This document shows, piece by piece, positions 45,001 to 55,448 of a DNA stretch of 64,000 nucleotides. The stretch's first letter is position 1. The number at the start of each line of letters is the position of its first letter. Source of the DNA: Marinomonas agarivorans (GTDB taxonomy: Bacteria; Pseudomonadota; Gammaproteobacteria; Pseudomonadales; Marinomonadaceae); contig NHNK02000010.1 in NCBI GenBank assembly GCA_002173415.2, positions 62,001 to 126,000 on the forward strand, in the 5' to 3' direction. Under the pieces are notes generated by a model that was not told the DNA's origin, made no database searches, and saw only the letters and a list, made by a program, of their open reading frames with translations. The translations under genes and the position numbers were made by a program.

Positions 45001-46824
45001 TTACTCTGGGTGGCCTTGTTTCTCTTTTTCATTCACCGCGTTCAGGTTATGGAACATACTTAAATGCAATAAAGGCAGATCATATAGATGCCGTGCCATG
45101 GACTTCGATTTTGGGCGACTAAGCTGGTGGCTGGCGATAAAAATCGCACCAGAATTGAGTAGTTTTTTCAGATTCATATAGGACATGTCATCAAGTGTTG
45201 TGTCATTGGCAATATAAACAAAATCAATTTTCTGTTCAGGCAAATCGTGCAATAAGCCATTATAAACAGGTGTTTGAATTCCCAAGCCATTGGCTTGCAT
45301 CGACAAGAGATGAGCCACAGAAGGGTCTTTTTCGATGATGACCATGTTTTTGTCTGTCATGGTTTCTAAAACATGAGCAATGCTGGGCGATGCCTTAATG
45401 CTGGTTGTTTGGTGGTGAAAAATGGGTAATTCCAAGATAAACTCACTACCGCCAGCAAGCGGACTATGGCAAACAATATTGCCGTGCATCAAATGAGCAA
45501 GGAAGCGACAAAGAGATAAACCAAGATTGCTGCGTGATTCAGGAATTTGCATGCTTTCTTCATGTATAGGTGTTCTCAAGAGCTCTGCTACTTTTTCGGG
45601 TACGCCAATGCCCGTATCTTTAATAATGATTTGAATCATGGTGACGTTGGTGTCTTCATAGTCGTTAGGACGCCACAAGGTCGGTTTGCTTTGCGCTAAA
45701 CGGGTAACAACAGAGATATGCCCTTTTTGGGTAAACTTAAACGAGTTATCAACGAGGTTAAAAATAATCTGTCGTAAACGTTTAGCGTCAATAACAGCTT
45801 TAGCAGGCAAATTTAAGTCGATGTAATTAAGCAGTTGCACGCCTTTATGATTAGATTGCTCATTGACAATACGTAAGGCTTCATCGATTTCTTGGTGCAA
45901 ATTCACTGGACGATAGTTTAGTTCTAAATTACCAGATTCAATTTGCGATAAATCGAGAAAGTCGGTGATCAAGTGTTGCAGTGACTGGTTGGCTTCTTCG
46001 GTTGTGGTTAAGATTTCTCTTTGTTCTTTATTCAGCTTTGTGTCTTTCAATAAGGCAATCATACTGAGACAACGATCTAGAGGCGTACGCACTTCATGTC
46101 CCATCGCCATTAAAAAGTTTTTCTTCTTCTGCATTAATGTGGCGATTTTTTCTTGTATCTCATCAACCGTTTGCAAAGAGAGGCGCGTCACTTTGATGTT
46201 GTGGAATAAGATTACAAACAGAATTAAGGCATTGATTAAGAAGAAGATAACAAAATATTGTAAGACAGCCAGCTCAGCAAGAATGCGTTTACGGCTTTCC
46301 ACGGAGAAGCTTTGACTACCTTGGTTGATAAGATTTACAAGGCGGTTAATGTGAGAATCAAGTTGTTTGAGTTTTTCGATTGTGGCGTTCAACTGGGTAA
46401 GATCATTGTTTTCAATTTCTAGCACGACATCATTGAGTAATTCAAATTCGCCATGAATGATGTTTAGTAAGCGAATGCTGCGACCATCACTAATATAGTG
46501 AATCTGGTTACTGATTGGTCCCATTTTTAGTAGGTCAACTCGACTCATTAATAAGCCATAGTGGGAGTAGGCATCAATGGCGTTTTCTGGGTTATTTTCT
46601 AAAGTGCGCAGAAAATCGAGGAAACGGTAAGTTTGCATTTGTAATTGCAAACTTGACCATAGGGTACTTTCGTAAGTGTTTAGAATGTGTGAGTTTCGAT
46701 TAGTGCTGGCCAAGAAAAAAACACCTAATGAAGCAATGGTAGAGGTAACAAGAAAGACGATTAACACAGCGGTTAATCGTCTTATTAATGGCTTATTTTG
46801 CGTTTTTTTTGCTGTGTCCTGCAT
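45001..46824 (-). CDS. Sensor histidine kinase with C-terminal pseudo-receiver
   Basis: 607 residues. TM1 ~17-39, periplasmic helical domain ~40-187, TM2 ~188-208. The HisKA phosphoacceptor is H243 in MAMGHEVRTPLD; the ATPase has N box NLVDNSFKFT, G1 DTGIGVP and a short G2 NLGLSLCRF. Residues ~470-600 look like a receiver that kept the acidic pocket (IIEKDPS) but lacks a phosphorylatable Asp at the end of strand 3 (FVYIAND). It follows the molybdopterin-fold gene by 24 bases. No response regulator is adjacent. Confidence 0.82.
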   Translation of the reverse strand: MQDTAKKTQNKPLIRRLTAVLIVFLVTSTIASLGVFFLASTNRNSHILNTYESTLWSSLQLQMQTYRFLDFLRTLENNPENAIDAYSHYGLLMSRVDLLKMGPISNQIHYISDGRSIRLLNIIHGEFELLNDVVLEIENNDLTQLNATIEKLKQLDSHINRLVNLINQGSQSFSVESRKRILAELAVLQYFVIFFLINALILFVILFHNIKVTRLSLQTVDEIQEKIATLMQKKKNFLMAMGHEVRTPLDRCLSMIALLKDTKLNKEQREILTTTEEANQSLQHLITDFLDLSQIESGNLELNYRPVNLHQEIDEALRIVNEQSNHKGVQLLNYIDLNLPAKAVIDAKRLRQIIFNLVDNSFKFTQKGHISVVTRLAQSKPTLWRPNDYEDTNVTMIQIIIKDTGIGVPEKVAELLRTPIHEESMQIPESRSNLGLSLCRFLAHLMHGNIVCHSPLAGGSEFILELPIFHHQTTSIKASPSIAHVLETMTDKNMVIIEKDPSVAHLLSMQANGLGIQTPVYNGLLHDLPEQKIDFVYIANDTTLDDMSYMNLKKLLNSGAIFIASHQLSRPKSKSMARHLYDLPLLHLSMFHNLNAVNEKEKQGHPE

Positions 46825-46848
46825 TCGTATGTAATCCCTTTAGTGTTT

Positions 46849-47337
46849 TCAGCGAATCGTCATTTCAGTGACTTGCCAGATAGAACGACCAAAATAAGTT
46901 TCTACCTTTAATTTGGGATTATCGTCAAATGGATAAATCACCATGATTGGCCCTTTGTTGCGAATGGTCATGGGGATGCCATCCATATGAGTAGCGAAAA
47001 TAGCACCTTCTTTTAGAAAATCATTCATTGGAATCTCAATGGTGTAGTCGTTTAAAGCTGTAAGACTTAACTTATCACCTTTAATGCCTAACAACGCAAA
47101 GAAATCTTTTGGATTAAAACCACTGTAGGTATGTTTGCCTTCACTCCATGGCGTGTGAGTGACAACAGTTTTCTGTGGTATTTGCGCCAGCATTTTTCGA
47201 TCAAAGATCGCACTGTCACCACGATTTGTATTCGTAATGAGGCCGCTGACAGTTAGAACAATACGCTCTGTGGGTTGCTCAAGAGCAAACAAAGTGGTGG
47301 AGAACAACAAACCAATATATACAACAAAATTTTTCAA
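46849..47337 (-). CDS. Periplasmic molybdopterin-oxidoreductase-fold protein
   Basis: 162 residues with a signal peptide (ends LFALEQ). The fold resembles the sulfite-oxidase/YedY molybdopterin-binding domain in miniature: LTVSGLI, KTVVTHTPW, YSGFNPKDFFALLGI, and the C-terminal GPIMVIYPFDDNPKLK... with WQVTEMTIR. The cofactor-ligating Cys is absent, so it is unlikely to be catalytic. Pairing with the sensor kinase suggests a periplasmic sensing partner. Confidence 0.6.
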   Translation of the reverse strand: MKNFVVYIGLLFSTTLFALEQPTERIVLTVSGLITNTNRGDSAIFDRKMLAQIPQKTVVTHTPWSEGKHTYSGFNPKDFFALLGIKGDKLSLTALNDYTIEIPMNDFLKEGAIFATHMDGIPMTIRNKGPIMVIYPFDDNPKLKVETYFGRSIWQVTEMTIR

Positions 47338-47548
47338 GGCTTCCTCCTTTTGTAAAAAATTGTTCTTATAAGATAATACAGGAATTCAATTTGTCTATTC
47401 CTATCTACTAAATATAGCTCACTTTCAGAAAAGCACTTGATAAATATCTTATCGCTAGGCCTGTAAAAGCGTATGAATATGGTTCAACGGTTACGTGTTA
47501 CAACTAAAATGGTAACTGTGTGAAATTACATTTGCTTGATTTTGAGCT

Positions 47549-47580
47549 ATCTGGGCAGCAAAAACATTGTCTACCCAGAT
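47549..47580 (-). promoter_or_regulatory. Hairpin downstream of oppF
   Basis: ATCTGGG and CCCAGAT pair across 18 bases, extendable by CAG/CTA mismatched pairs. There is no clear T-run, so it is a weak candidate for the end of the opp operon. The rest of 47338-47602 shows nothing identifiable. Confidence 0.35.
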
Positions 47581-47602
47581 GCCACAATCAATAGAATGCG
47601 TG

Positions 47603-48586
47603 TCAGTTAATTAGAGTGCAAGCAACTTGATGTTGTTTATTGATAGACACTAATTCCGGTTTACATTGGGAGCAGCTGTCTTTGGTTTCTGGGCAGCGAG
47701 TACGGAACACACAACCAGAAGGTGGGTTGATCGGTGATGGCAGGTCACCCACCAATAAGTTGATAGTTTTATTTTTCTCTTGTTGAGGGTCTGGTATTGG
47801 TACCGCCGACAACAGAGCCTTGGTATAAGGATGTTGTGGATTGCTGTACAAAGCCTGTTTATCCGCCAGTTCAACCGCGTTGCCTAAGTACATGACGAGT
47901 ACACGATCAGAAATGTGTTTGACCACACTTAAATCATGGGCAATGAAGATGAGTGACAGCCCCATTTCTGCTTGCAGTTCCTTTAATAAGTTGACGACTT
48001 GGGCCTGAATAGACACATCCAGGGCGGAAACCGGTTCGTCGCAGATGACTAACTTCGGTTCAATAATGAGCGCTCTGGCAATACCGATGCGTTGACACTG
48101 TCCACCAGAAAATTCATGCGGATAACGGTTAATCACATTTGGCAATAAGCCTACTTTCTCCATCATATGTCGAACTTTCGCAGTGACTTCATCGCGGCTG
48201 AGTTCTGGTTTGAAGGTGCGCAGTGGCTCAGCAATAATTTCGCCAATTGTCATGCGTGGATTGAGTGAAGCCAAAGGGTCTTGAAAGATCATTTGCAATT
48301 CTTGACGTTTGCGGCGCATTGCCTGCTTGCCCAAGGTGACTAAGTCTTGCCCCAACCAAATAATGTTACCATCGGTAATGGGTAACAAACGTAATAATGC
48401 TCTGGCGAGAGTCGATTTGCCACAGCCGGACTCTCCTACAATGCCGAGCGTTTCTCCTTCGTACAAGGTGAGGCTTACACCATCAACGGCTTTAAGTGTA
48501 GGAGGCGTTTGCCAAGGGAAAGATACTTTATCCGTCAGAGGAAAATGCACTTTCAAATCAATAACTTCCATAATTGGTTTTTTCAT
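47603..48586 (-). CDS. oppF: Oligopeptide ABC transporter ATPase
   Basis: 327 residues. Walker A is GESGCGKST, signature [15 protein letters not shown], Walker [14 protein letters not shown], and the C-terminal oligopeptide extension has [20 protein letters not shown] with the conserved cysteines that bind an iron-sulfur centre or metal. The start at 48586 overlaps the oppD stop; a TTG at 48619 is less likely. AGGAG lies 11 bases upstream. Confidence 0.92.
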   Translation of the reverse strand: MKKPIMEVIDLKVHFPLTDKVSFPWQTPPTLKAVDGVSLTLYEGETLGIVGESGCGKSTLARALLRLLPITDGNIIWLGQDLVTLGKQAMRRKRQELQMIFQDPLASLNPRMTIGEIIAEPLRTFKPELSRDEVTAKVRHMMEKVGLLPNVINRYPHEFSGGQCQRIGIARALIIEPKLVICDEPVSALDVSIQAQVVNLLKELQAEMGLSLIFIAHDLSVVKHISDRVLVMYLGNAVELADKQALYSNPQHPYTKALLSAVPIPDPQQEKNKTINLLVGDLPSPINPPSGCVFRTRCPETKDSCSQCKPELVSINKQHQVACTLIN

Positions 48587-49560
48587 AGGGCAATTAACTC
48601 CTGTATTGCTTTGTGACAAGCGCGTAGAGACTGACTGTTATCGAGCGGCTCCAACGAGGGCATTTCTTGCTGGCAGCGATCACTCGCATGAGTACAACGT
48701 TGCTGGAAAGGGCACCCTTTGGGCAAATTTAGTAAGTTAGGTGGATTCCCTGGAATTGTGGTTAATTGCACGTCGACTTTATCAAGACGAGGTACAGCAT
48801 TTAATAACCCTTGTGTATAAGGATGCGAAGGATGGTAAAAAAGCTGTTCAGCGGGGCCATATTCCATGGTACGACCTGCATACATGACCAGCATTTTGTC
48901 ACATAATCCAGCAACAACACCCAAATCGTGGGTAATCATGATAATAGATGTGTTGAAATCCCTCTTAAGTTCATTTAATAAACTAAGAATTTGGGCCTGC
49001 ACCGTAACATCTAGCGCAGTGGTTGGCTCATCGGCAATCAAGAGTTTTGGCTGACACAATAAGGCCATAGCAATCATGACACGCTGACGCATTCCGCCTG
49101 ATAACTCGTGGGGGAACATTGTCATACGTTTGTTTGCTTCTGGCATTTTTACCGCATCCAACATTTTGACGGCCGCGTTAAAAGCGTCCTTTCTAGAGAG
49201 GCCTTTATGCAAAATCAGCACTTCTATCAATTGCTTGCCAATCTTCATGTAAGGGTTCAAAGACGTCATAGGGTCTTGAAAGATCATGGCAATTTTCTGA
49301 GAGCGGATGCGATTTAACGCCTCCTCGTCAAGCGCTAAGAGATTACTTCCCTCAAAGTGTGCCTGTCCTTCTATCATACTGTTATTGGCTAGTAGACCCA
49401 TTAAGGCAAAGGCTGTTTGACTTTTACCCGAGCCAGACTCACCTACAATGCCGAGTGTTTCCCCTTGGGCAATAGAAAAGTTGAGTTTGTCTACCGCTGT
49501 GATGGTGCCGTCTGGGGTTTTAAAGCCGACATGCAAATCGGTTACTTCAAGTAAATTCAT
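48583..49560 (-). CDS. oppD: Oligopeptide ABC transporter ATPase
   Basis: 325 residues. Walker A is GESGSGKSQ, signature [15 protein letters not shown], Walker [14 protein letters not shown], and C-terminal [15 protein letters not shown]. Forms the ATPase pair with OppF. It follows oppC by 9 bases, with GGAGG before the ATG. Confidence 0.93.
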   Translation of the reverse strand: MNLLEVTDLHVGFKTPDGTITAVDKLNFSIAQGETLGIVGESGSGKSQTAFALMGLLANNSMIEGQAHFEGSNLLALDEEALNRIRSQKIAMIFQDPMTSLNPYMKIGKQLIEVLILHKGLSRKDAFNAAVKMLDAVKMPEANKRMTMFPHELSGGMRQRVMIAMALLCQPKLLIADEPTTALDVTVQAQILSLLNELKRDFNTSIIMITHDLGVVAGLCDKMLVMYAGRTMEYGPAEQLFYHPSHPYTQGLLNAVPRLDKVDVQLTTIPGNPPNLLNLPKGCPFQQRCTHASDRCQQEMPSLEPLDNSQSLRACHKAIQELIAL

Positions 49561-49569
49561 ATCGGCCTC

Positions 49570-50493
49570 CTAGCGATCTTTGGGGTCGAGGGCATCACGT
49601 AAGCCATCGCCTAAAAAGTTGAAACAAAATAGTGTTAACACCAGAAAAGCCAATGGCCATGCCAATTGCCAAACAGCAATCTCCATTGTGATGGCACCTT
49701 CTGAAATTAGCGCTCCCCAACTGGTCATGGGTTCTTGGACACCCAACCCTAAAAAGCTGATAAATGACTCAAGAATAATCATATTGGGAACCAGTAAAGT
49801 AGCGTACACCACAACAATGCCTAGCAAATTGGGAATGATGTGACGCAAAATAATCTGCAACCCCGAAACGCCACAAGCATGCGCCGCTTCAATGAACTCT
49901 TTGTTTTTCAGCGCCAATGTTTGGCCACGTACAATACGCGCCATATCCAGCCAAGAAATCGCGCCAATGGCTACAAAAATCAAAAATATATGTCGGCCAA
50001 ATACCGTCATTAAAATGATGACGAAAAACATAAAAGGGAACGAATTGAGAATTTCTAAAAAACGCATCATTAGATTGTCGATACGGCCGCCAACATAACC
50101 AGAAATCGCACCATATAAGGTGCCGATAACCACAGCGACAAAACTTCCTAGAATGCCAACCAGTAAAGAGATTTGCCCACCTTGCATGGTGCGGACAAAA
50201 ATATCTCGGCCTAGAGTATCTGTACCAAAATAGTGACCAGACTCGATACTGGGGCGACCTAATAAGCTAATGTCTGACAGGGCTTCCCAATCGATATCCT
50301 CATAATGCCACTGGCTAAACAATGGCCCCAGCAAAGATATGCAAGTAATACAGGCAAGAATAATAAGGCTGGCGATAGCAGCATGATTGGCAAAAAAGCG
50401 ACGGCGGGCATCTTGCCATAAACTGCGACCGTCAATATCAGCATCGGTGGATATCAGAGCGTCTACCGTTTGTAACTTTGAACTCATAAACAT
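49570..50493 (-). CDS. oppC: Oligopeptide ABC transporter permease
   Basis: 307 residues with the OppC N-terminal cytoplasmic segment (SLWQDARRRFFANHAAIASL), six helices, FGTDTLGRDIFVRTMQGGQISLLVG and the EAA loop KNKEFIEAAHACGVSGLQIILRHIIPN. Start at ATG 50493, 9 bases after GAGG; the longer frame begins with TTG. Confidence 0.93.
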   Translation of the reverse strand: MFMSSKLQTVDALISTDADIDGRSLWQDARRRFFANHAAIASLIILACITCISLLGPLFSQWHYEDIDWEALSDISLLGRPSIESGHYFGTDTLGRDIFVRTMQGGQISLLVGILGSFVAVVIGTLYGAISGYVGGRIDNLMMRFLEILNSFPFMFFVIILMTVFGRHIFLIFVAIGAISWLDMARIVRGQTLALKNKEFIEAAHACGVSGLQIILRHIIPNLLGIVVVYATLLVPNMIILESFISFLGLGVQEPMTSWGALISEGAITMEIAVWQLAWPLAFLVLTLFCFNFLGDGLRDALDPKDR

Positions 50494-50504
50494 AACAGCT
50501 AACC

Positions 50505-51425
50505 TCAATAACGAATCTTTGGATCAATGACCGCATACAAAATATCCACAATGGCATTGAAGAGAATCGTCAGTGTGCCAATGAGAATAGTGACACCCAT
50601 GACCATGGAGTAATCACGGTTAAGGGCTCCATTAATAAAATGTTGGCCAATACCACCGGTGCTAAAATACACATCGACAATGACGGACCCAGTAACAATA
50701 GCGACAAAAACAGGCCCCAAATAAGACACCACCGGCAATAAAGCAGGCCGCAATGCGTGACGAAAAATAATATGCGACATAGGCAAGCCTTTTGCCCTTG
50801 CCGTGCGAATAAAATTGGCGTGCATGGTTTCAATCATACTACCGCGCGTAATGCGTGCTATTTGAGCAATATAGCTGGTGGACATGGCAATGACAGGCAT
50901 AATCAAGTAAGGCCAAGCGCCATCATTCCAACCGCCCGATGGCAGCCAATTTAAGTAAATGGAAAAGAGCAAAATACACAAAGGGGCTAAGACAAAATTA
51001 GGCAGTACCATACCTAAGTTGGCAAACGCCATTACCGCATGATCTATACCTGAGTTTTGCTTGAGAGCAGCAATCACACCACAGCCTACGCCAATCAATA
51101 AGGCGACTAAGAAGGACCAAATACCAATTTCAGCGGAAACGGGAAAACTTTGTGCCATTAACTCATTAATAGAAAAATCTTTGTAACGAAAGGAAGGGCC
51201 AAGATCGCCTTGCAGTAAGCCTCCCAGATAATAAAAATACTGAGTCAAGATTGGCTCATCCAAATGATACTTGGCGTTGATATTAGCTAAGACTTCCGCA
51301 GGGATGGAGTGATCACTGGAAAAAGGGTTGCCAGGTGCCAGACGCATAAGAAAAAACGACACGGTTATTAAAATCAGTAAGGTTGGAATGGCCGCTAAGA
51401 AACGTTTAATTATAAAAACAATCAT
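50505..51425 (-). CDS. oppB: Oligopeptide ABC transporter permease
   Basis: 306 residues, the exact length of E. coli OppB. N-terminus MIVFIIKRFLAAIPTLLILITVSFFLMRLAPGNPF; EAA loop HANFIRTARAKGLPMSHIIFRHALRPA; C-terminal MVMGVTILIGTLTILFNAIVDILYAVIDPKIRY. Chosen start 51425 rather than 51443 by alignment with OppB. Confidence 0.93.
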   Translation of the reverse strand: MIVFIIKRFLAAIPTLLILITVSFFLMRLAPGNPFSSDHSIPAEVLANINAKYHLDEPILTQYFYYLGGLLQGDLGPSFRYKDFSINELMAQSFPVSAEIGIWSFLVALLIGVGCGVIAALKQNSGIDHAVMAFANLGMVLPNFVLAPLCILLFSIYLNWLPSGGWNDGAWPYLIMPVIAMSTSYIAQIARITRGSMIETMHANFIRTARAKGLPMSHIIFRHALRPALLPVVSYLGPVFVAIVTGSVIVDVYFSTGGIGQHFINGALNRDYSMVMGVTILIGTLTILFNAIVDILYAVIDPKIRY

Positions 51426-51534
51426 AGATACTCGCTTATACATTATTTTGTATGGGCGTTATTTGGCGTGAATACTTTTACCCACAAGGAGTAACGCCAT
51501 AAAAATGACATGGAAAAGAATCACGCTGTTTGGT

Positions 51535-51563
51535 AACACAGACTGGGTTTGCCAGTCTGTGTT
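51535..51563 (-). promoter_or_regulatory. Hairpin between oppA and oppB
   Basis: AACACAGACTGG and CCAGTCTGTGTT form a perfect 12-bp stem with a 5-base loop. Minus-strand sequence beyond it has no T-run. Position just after the oppA stop fits stabilisation of oppA mRNA or partial attenuation of oppBCDF. Confidence 0.7.
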
Positions 51564-51572
51564 TTGCCAAGC

Positions 51573-53192
51573 TTAATGGGCGATGATGTACATATCGCGA
51601 GTATAAATATTGTCTTCTGGGTTTGGCTGATAGCCGCCAACGTAGGATTTAACCAGACGCTTGTTCACATACTGGTAAATAGGGGCTACGGCCATATCTT
51701 GCTGAATGGCAATCGCTTCAGCTTGGTTGTAATTGGCCGAGGGGTCTTGCATTGTTTTCGCTTTATTGAGTAACGCATCGTACTTAGGGTTACTGTATTT
51801 GCCATCATTGTTACCGTGACTAGACGTTAGTAGGTCAAGCATGGTAGACGCTTCGTTATAGTCACCAATCCAGCCTGCACGGGCCACCTCAAAGTTTTGC
51901 GCCTTCTTATTTTCTAAGTAGGTTTTCCATTCTTGGTTTTCTAATTTAACTTCCACGCCTAAGTTCTTTTTCCACATTGCCGCAATCGCGATGGCAATTT
52001 TTTTGTGGTTTTCGTTAGTGTTGTACAGAAGATTAAATTTTAAAGGATTGTTTTTGCCATAACCTGCTTCGGTCATTAACTGTTGTGCCTTTTTAATGCG
52101 CTCCGCTTGGGTCCAAGTGGCATAATCTGGCGTTGCAGGGTTAAAACCATTGACGATTTCGGGGGTAAAGGAGTAAGCAGGAATTTCGCCAACACCAGTA
52201 ACAAACTTGGTGATCACATCACGGTCAATCGCATAGGATAACGCTTTACGCACTCGAACATCATCGTAAGGGGCCTTTGTTGTATTAAATTGATAATAGT
52301 AAGTCCCTAAGTAGGGCGTGATAATTACTTCATCTGGGATATCACGTTTTAATTGTTTAAAACGGTCATTTGGTAATTCATAACTAACGTCCATTTCTCC
52401 CGCTTGAAAACGGGTTAACTCAACAGCGGGAGACTCAATAGGTAGGATTGTCACTTTATTGATGATGGTTTCTGCATCGTTCCAATAATGGGTGTTACGA
52501 GTGAACACCATTTTTTCATTTACAACCCATTCATCCATTTTATAGGCACCGTTGCTGACAATATTGCCAGGTTTGATCCAATCGCTACCAAACTTCTCAA
52601 TGACTTTTTTTGGCGCTGGGAACATAGTTTGGTGAGCCGTCATCTTCACAAAATACGGTACAGGACGTTCAAGCGTGACTTCAAAGGTATAGTCATCTAA
52701 CGCTTTCACACCAAGGCTGCTAGCAGGCTTTTTGCCGGCAATAATGTCAGATGCATTGGTAATCGAAGGTATTTCAATAAACCAAGCATAGGGTGATGCT
52801 GTTGCTGGATCGACAGCGCGCTGGAAGCCATAAACAAAGTCGTGAGCGGTGACCTTATCACCATTGGACCACTTGGCATTGTCGCGCAAATTAAAGGTAT
52901 AAATCGTATTATCATCATTGGCGGTATAACTCTTTGCTACCCCAGGAATAAGATCGCCATCGCCATTTAAGTTGTAAAGGCCTTCGAATAAATCCCGAGC
53001 CCTTAATGACCCTGGAGTGCCTTCAATTTTTTGTGGGTCTAATGTGGCAGGCTCTGAACCACCGCCACGAATAATTTCTTGTTTTTCAGCCAGCTTAACA
53101 CCAGCCGGTACAGTTGCGGCATGTAGGTGAGTGGTTGTTGCAAGAGTCAGGCTTAATAATGCACCTGTAAGAATTGAATTCCGTATAACCAT
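51573..53192 (-). CDS. oppA: Oligopeptide-binding protein
   Basis: 539-residue family 5 periplasmic receptor. The signal peptide is MVIRNSILTGALLSLTLATTTHLHA. The mature sequence has LDPQKIEGTPGSLRARDLFEGL, KWSNGDKVTAHDFVYGFQRAVDP and KALSYAIDRDVITKFV, all typical of OppA. ATG 53192 is preceded by AAAAGGAGCC. Expressed upstream of oppB across a hairpin. The 200 bases before it show no other gene. Confidence 0.93.
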   Translation of the reverse strand: MVIRNSILTGALLSLTLATTTHLHAATVPAGVKLAEKQEIIRGGGSEPATLDPQKIEGTPGSLRARDLFEGLYNLNGDGDLIPGVAKSYTANDDNTIYTFNLRDNAKWSNGDKVTAHDFVYGFQRAVDPATASPYAWFIEIPSITNASDIIAGKKPASSLGVKALDDYTFEVTLERPVPYFVKMTAHQTMFPAPKKVIEKFGSDWIKPGNIVSNGAYKMDEWVVNEKMVFTRNTHYWNDAETIINKVTILPIESPAVELTRFQAGEMDVSYELPNDRFKQLKRDIPDEVIITPYLGTYYYQFNTTKAPYDDVRVRKALSYAIDRDVITKFVTGVGEIPAYSFTPEIVNGFNPATPDYATWTQAERIKKAQQLMTEAGYGKNNPLKFNLLYNTNENHKKIAIAIAAMWKKNLGVEVKLENQEWKTYLENKKAQNFEVARAGWIGDYNEASTMLDLLTSSHGNNDGKYSNPKYDALLNKAKTMQDPSANYNQAEAIAIQQDMAVAPIYQYVNKRLVKSYVGGYQPNPEDNIYTRDMYIIAH

Positions 53193-53457
53193 AAGATTGG
53201 CTCCTTTTACATGATAGACAGTGTCTAAGGAAGGTCGAATCACACTTTCCTTAGTGTCACTTCTGCGTACTTTTTAGTCATTATTTGCAACTTCTATCAT
53301 TCATTATTCATTTTGTTGTCACAATCGAAATTCTGTATACGTGTTATGCATAAAATAAAAAAATCCCTTTATAAAGTAATAAGGAGATGGAAAAGCACTG
53401 TATCCAACAAGCAAATCAAGGTAGTGTTATAAGGCTAAAACGAAGCCAATATTTTAA

Positions 53458-54273
53458 ATGGTAGGTTTTACTCAAACAGACGTTATAGAGGCAGGTAAGT
53501 GTATTTTGATTTTTCAACCTTTTAAGGCTGTACAAGCCTTTCTTCAAGCCATTCCCTTTTTGTTAAAACCAGAACTAAGAGCGTTCCTTCTTTTTCCTAT
53601 CTTGGTAAATATTGTGCTGATGCTAGTATTTTACGCCGTTGCTTGGTTCTACTTTACGCCGATGGTGAATTACTTTATGAGTTGGGTGCCTGATTGGTTA
53701 TTCTTCTTAAATTGGCTGTTTTATATGGGCTTTGCTTTTTTATGCGGAGTTATTTTTTTCTACGGTTTTTCTGTCGGTGTAAACATTATTGCTGCGCCAT
53801 TTAATGGCCTATTGGCAGAAAAAGTAGAAGAGCTATGGACGAAAGAGCAAGGGATAGGCAAGCACGTCGAAGAAAGTTTTACCTTAAAAGATCTAAGTCG
53901 TTTAATTGTGGATAGCGTCATTAGAGAATTACAAAAGCTGGCTTACTTTTTACCGCGATTAGTGCTGCTGCTGTTGATTTCATGGATTCCGATTATTAAT
54001 GTCGTTTCGCCGTTTTTATGGTTACTGTTTGGTGGATGGATGATGGCCATTCAATATCTAGATTACCCGTTTGATAATAACAAAGTGTCGTTTGCCGATA
54101 TGCGCCTTGGTTTAGGTAAAAAACCGTTATTGTGTTGGACCTTTGGGGCCATAGTAATGGTATTATTGCCAATTCCGTTGCTGAATTTGGTAATCATGCC
54201 GCTTGCGGTCGTAACGGCAACTATTTTATGGCTGAGCGATTTGCAGAAATACTATTCTGTCGTTGATGAGTAA
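53458..54273 (+). CDS. cysZ: CysZ/EI24-family membrane protein
   Basis: 271 residues, slightly longer than E. coli CysZ (~253), the sulfate uptake protein. Four main hydrophobic segments; family blocks are IFQPFKAVQAFLQAIPFLLKPELRAFLLFPILVNIVLM, AAPFNGLLAEKVEE and LDYPFDNNKVSFADMR. The first ATG has no clear ribosome site, so the N-terminal ~20 residues are uncertain. No cysteine genes are adjacent. Confidence 0.8.
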   Translation: MVGFTQTDVIEAGKCILIFQPFKAVQAFLQAIPFLLKPELRAFLLFPILVNIVLMLVFYAVAWFYFTPMVNYFMSWVPDWLFFLNWLFYMGFAFLCGVIFFYGFSVGVNIIAAPFNGLLAEKVEELWTKEQGIGKHVEESFTLKDLSRLIVDSVIRELQKLAYFLPRLVLLLLISWIPIINVVSPFLWLLFGGWMMAIQYLDYPFDNNKVSFADMRLGLGKKPLLCWTFGAIVMVLLPIPLLNLVIMPLAVVTATILWLSDLQKYYSVVDE

Positions 54274-54300
54274 ATTGAAAATTATTGGAAGTTGAACCCC

Positions 54301-55197
54301 ATGGCTGTGAAAATTCTTATCGTTGATGATGCTTCTTTTACTAGAGACTTAATTCGTCGAACAGTACGCAAACAATTCCCTGCTGCTGATATTGAAGATG
54401 CTATTAATGGGCGTAAAGCTCAGCAAGCTCTGACACGCACTAAGTTTGATATGATCTTGTGTGACTGGGAAATGCCTGAAATGACAGGCCTTGAGTTATT
54501 GGAGTGGTGTCGGGAGCAAGAAGGCTATCAAAAAACAGATGTACCTTTCATCATGATTACTAGCCGAGGCGATAAAGACCATGTGGTTGAAGCGGTAAAA
54601 AATGGCGTTACTGACTATCTTGGGAAACCTTTCTCCAGTGAACAATTGATTAATAAAATTGTTGGCTCTGCTAAAAAACATAAATTTCTTGATCGTCTAA
54701 CATCACAATCAGCGCGTGGCAACCCAAGTGAAAAAGATGCACTAGAAAGCCTTACGGGCGGCAATGGAGCTAAAGGCTTATCTGGCCATGCAGCGGGCTC
54801 TATGGATGTCTTGTTAAGTGGTAAAAAAGCGAAGGCGACCTCCGCGTCGGATGAGTCAAAAATCACTCAACCACAAAACAGCAATAAACTGAAAGACGTG
54901 AAAATACCAACGATGGTGCGTTTTTCTGGTAAACAATTTCGCACTATGGTGATTCAGTTTAATAAAACGGAAGCAACGTTACTGATAAAAAGTGATGACG
55001 TTATTCCCAGTGTACTTGAACAAGCGGTATTGGATTTAGAGTTTAAAGGTGATCTGAACCGTTTAAACTATTATGTACAGTCTGTTGCTACAACAGATAA
55101 AAAACCAAACTCTGCTTTTTTAACAGTAATTTTGGGCTTAATTGATCAGGATGCGGAAAAAGAAGACTTCATTAAGAGCTTATACCAAAGTTTATAG
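54301..55197 (+). CDS. Response regulator with C-terminal PilZ-like domain
   Basis: 298 residues. Receiver domain 1-125 with D9-D10, phosphoacceptor D55 in ILCDWEMPEMTG and the lysine in DYLGKPFSSEQL. A Ser/Lys/Gly-rich linker (~130-195) leads to a beta-rich C-terminal domain (KIPTMVRFSGKQFRTMVIQFNKTEATLLI) that may be PilZ-like, but the RxxxR motif is not clear. Start at ATG 54301 after GGAAGTTG; a TTG at 54292 is unlikely. No kinase next to it. Confidence 0.75.
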   Translation: MAVKILIVDDASFTRDLIRRTVRKQFPAADIEDAINGRKAQQALTRTKFDMILCDWEMPEMTGLELLEWCREQEGYQKTDVPFIMITSRGDKDHVVEAVKNGVTDYLGKPFSSEQLINKIVGSAKKHKFLDRLTSQSARGNPSEKDALESLTGGNGAKGLSGHAAGSMDVLLSGKKAKATSASDESKITQPQNSNKLKDVKIPTMVRFSGKQFRTMVIQFNKTEATLLIKSDDVIPSVLEQAVLDLEFKGDLNRLNYYVQSVATTDKKPNSAFLTVILGLIDQDAEKEDFIKSLYQSL

Positions 55198-55211
55198 TCT
55201 ACATATATTAG

Positions 55212-55259
55212 AAGGCCACCCACTCTATTAGAGTATTACAAGGCCACCCATCATAATAG
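55212..55259. repeat. REP-like repeats, transposase 3' side
   Basis: AAGGCCACCCA occurs at 55212 and 55240, with a palindrome ACTCTATTAGAGT between. The inverse complement of this motif resembles the GGGTGTCTT motifs on the other side of the transposase gene. Confidence 0.65.
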
Positions 55260-55448
55260 GGATCAAATTCTCTTTATTATTAGGCGACCAATTCGCTTTT
55301 CGAGAGCGTTGATTTCGTTTGACAAGAAAATACTGTGGATAAGTGACTTTATTTGTATTGTTAAGACGAGTTTAAGCAGCAACCTAGCAAATCTAGGCTG
55401 ATTCTGTCGTTTTGAATTGCTGGCCCTAGTATCGATTTTGAGGGGAGG

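Noticed and set aside
53193-53457. Small RNA or riboswitch between oppA and cysZ
   Set aside because: AT-rich sequence without a convincing stem, terminator or conserved aptamer pattern.
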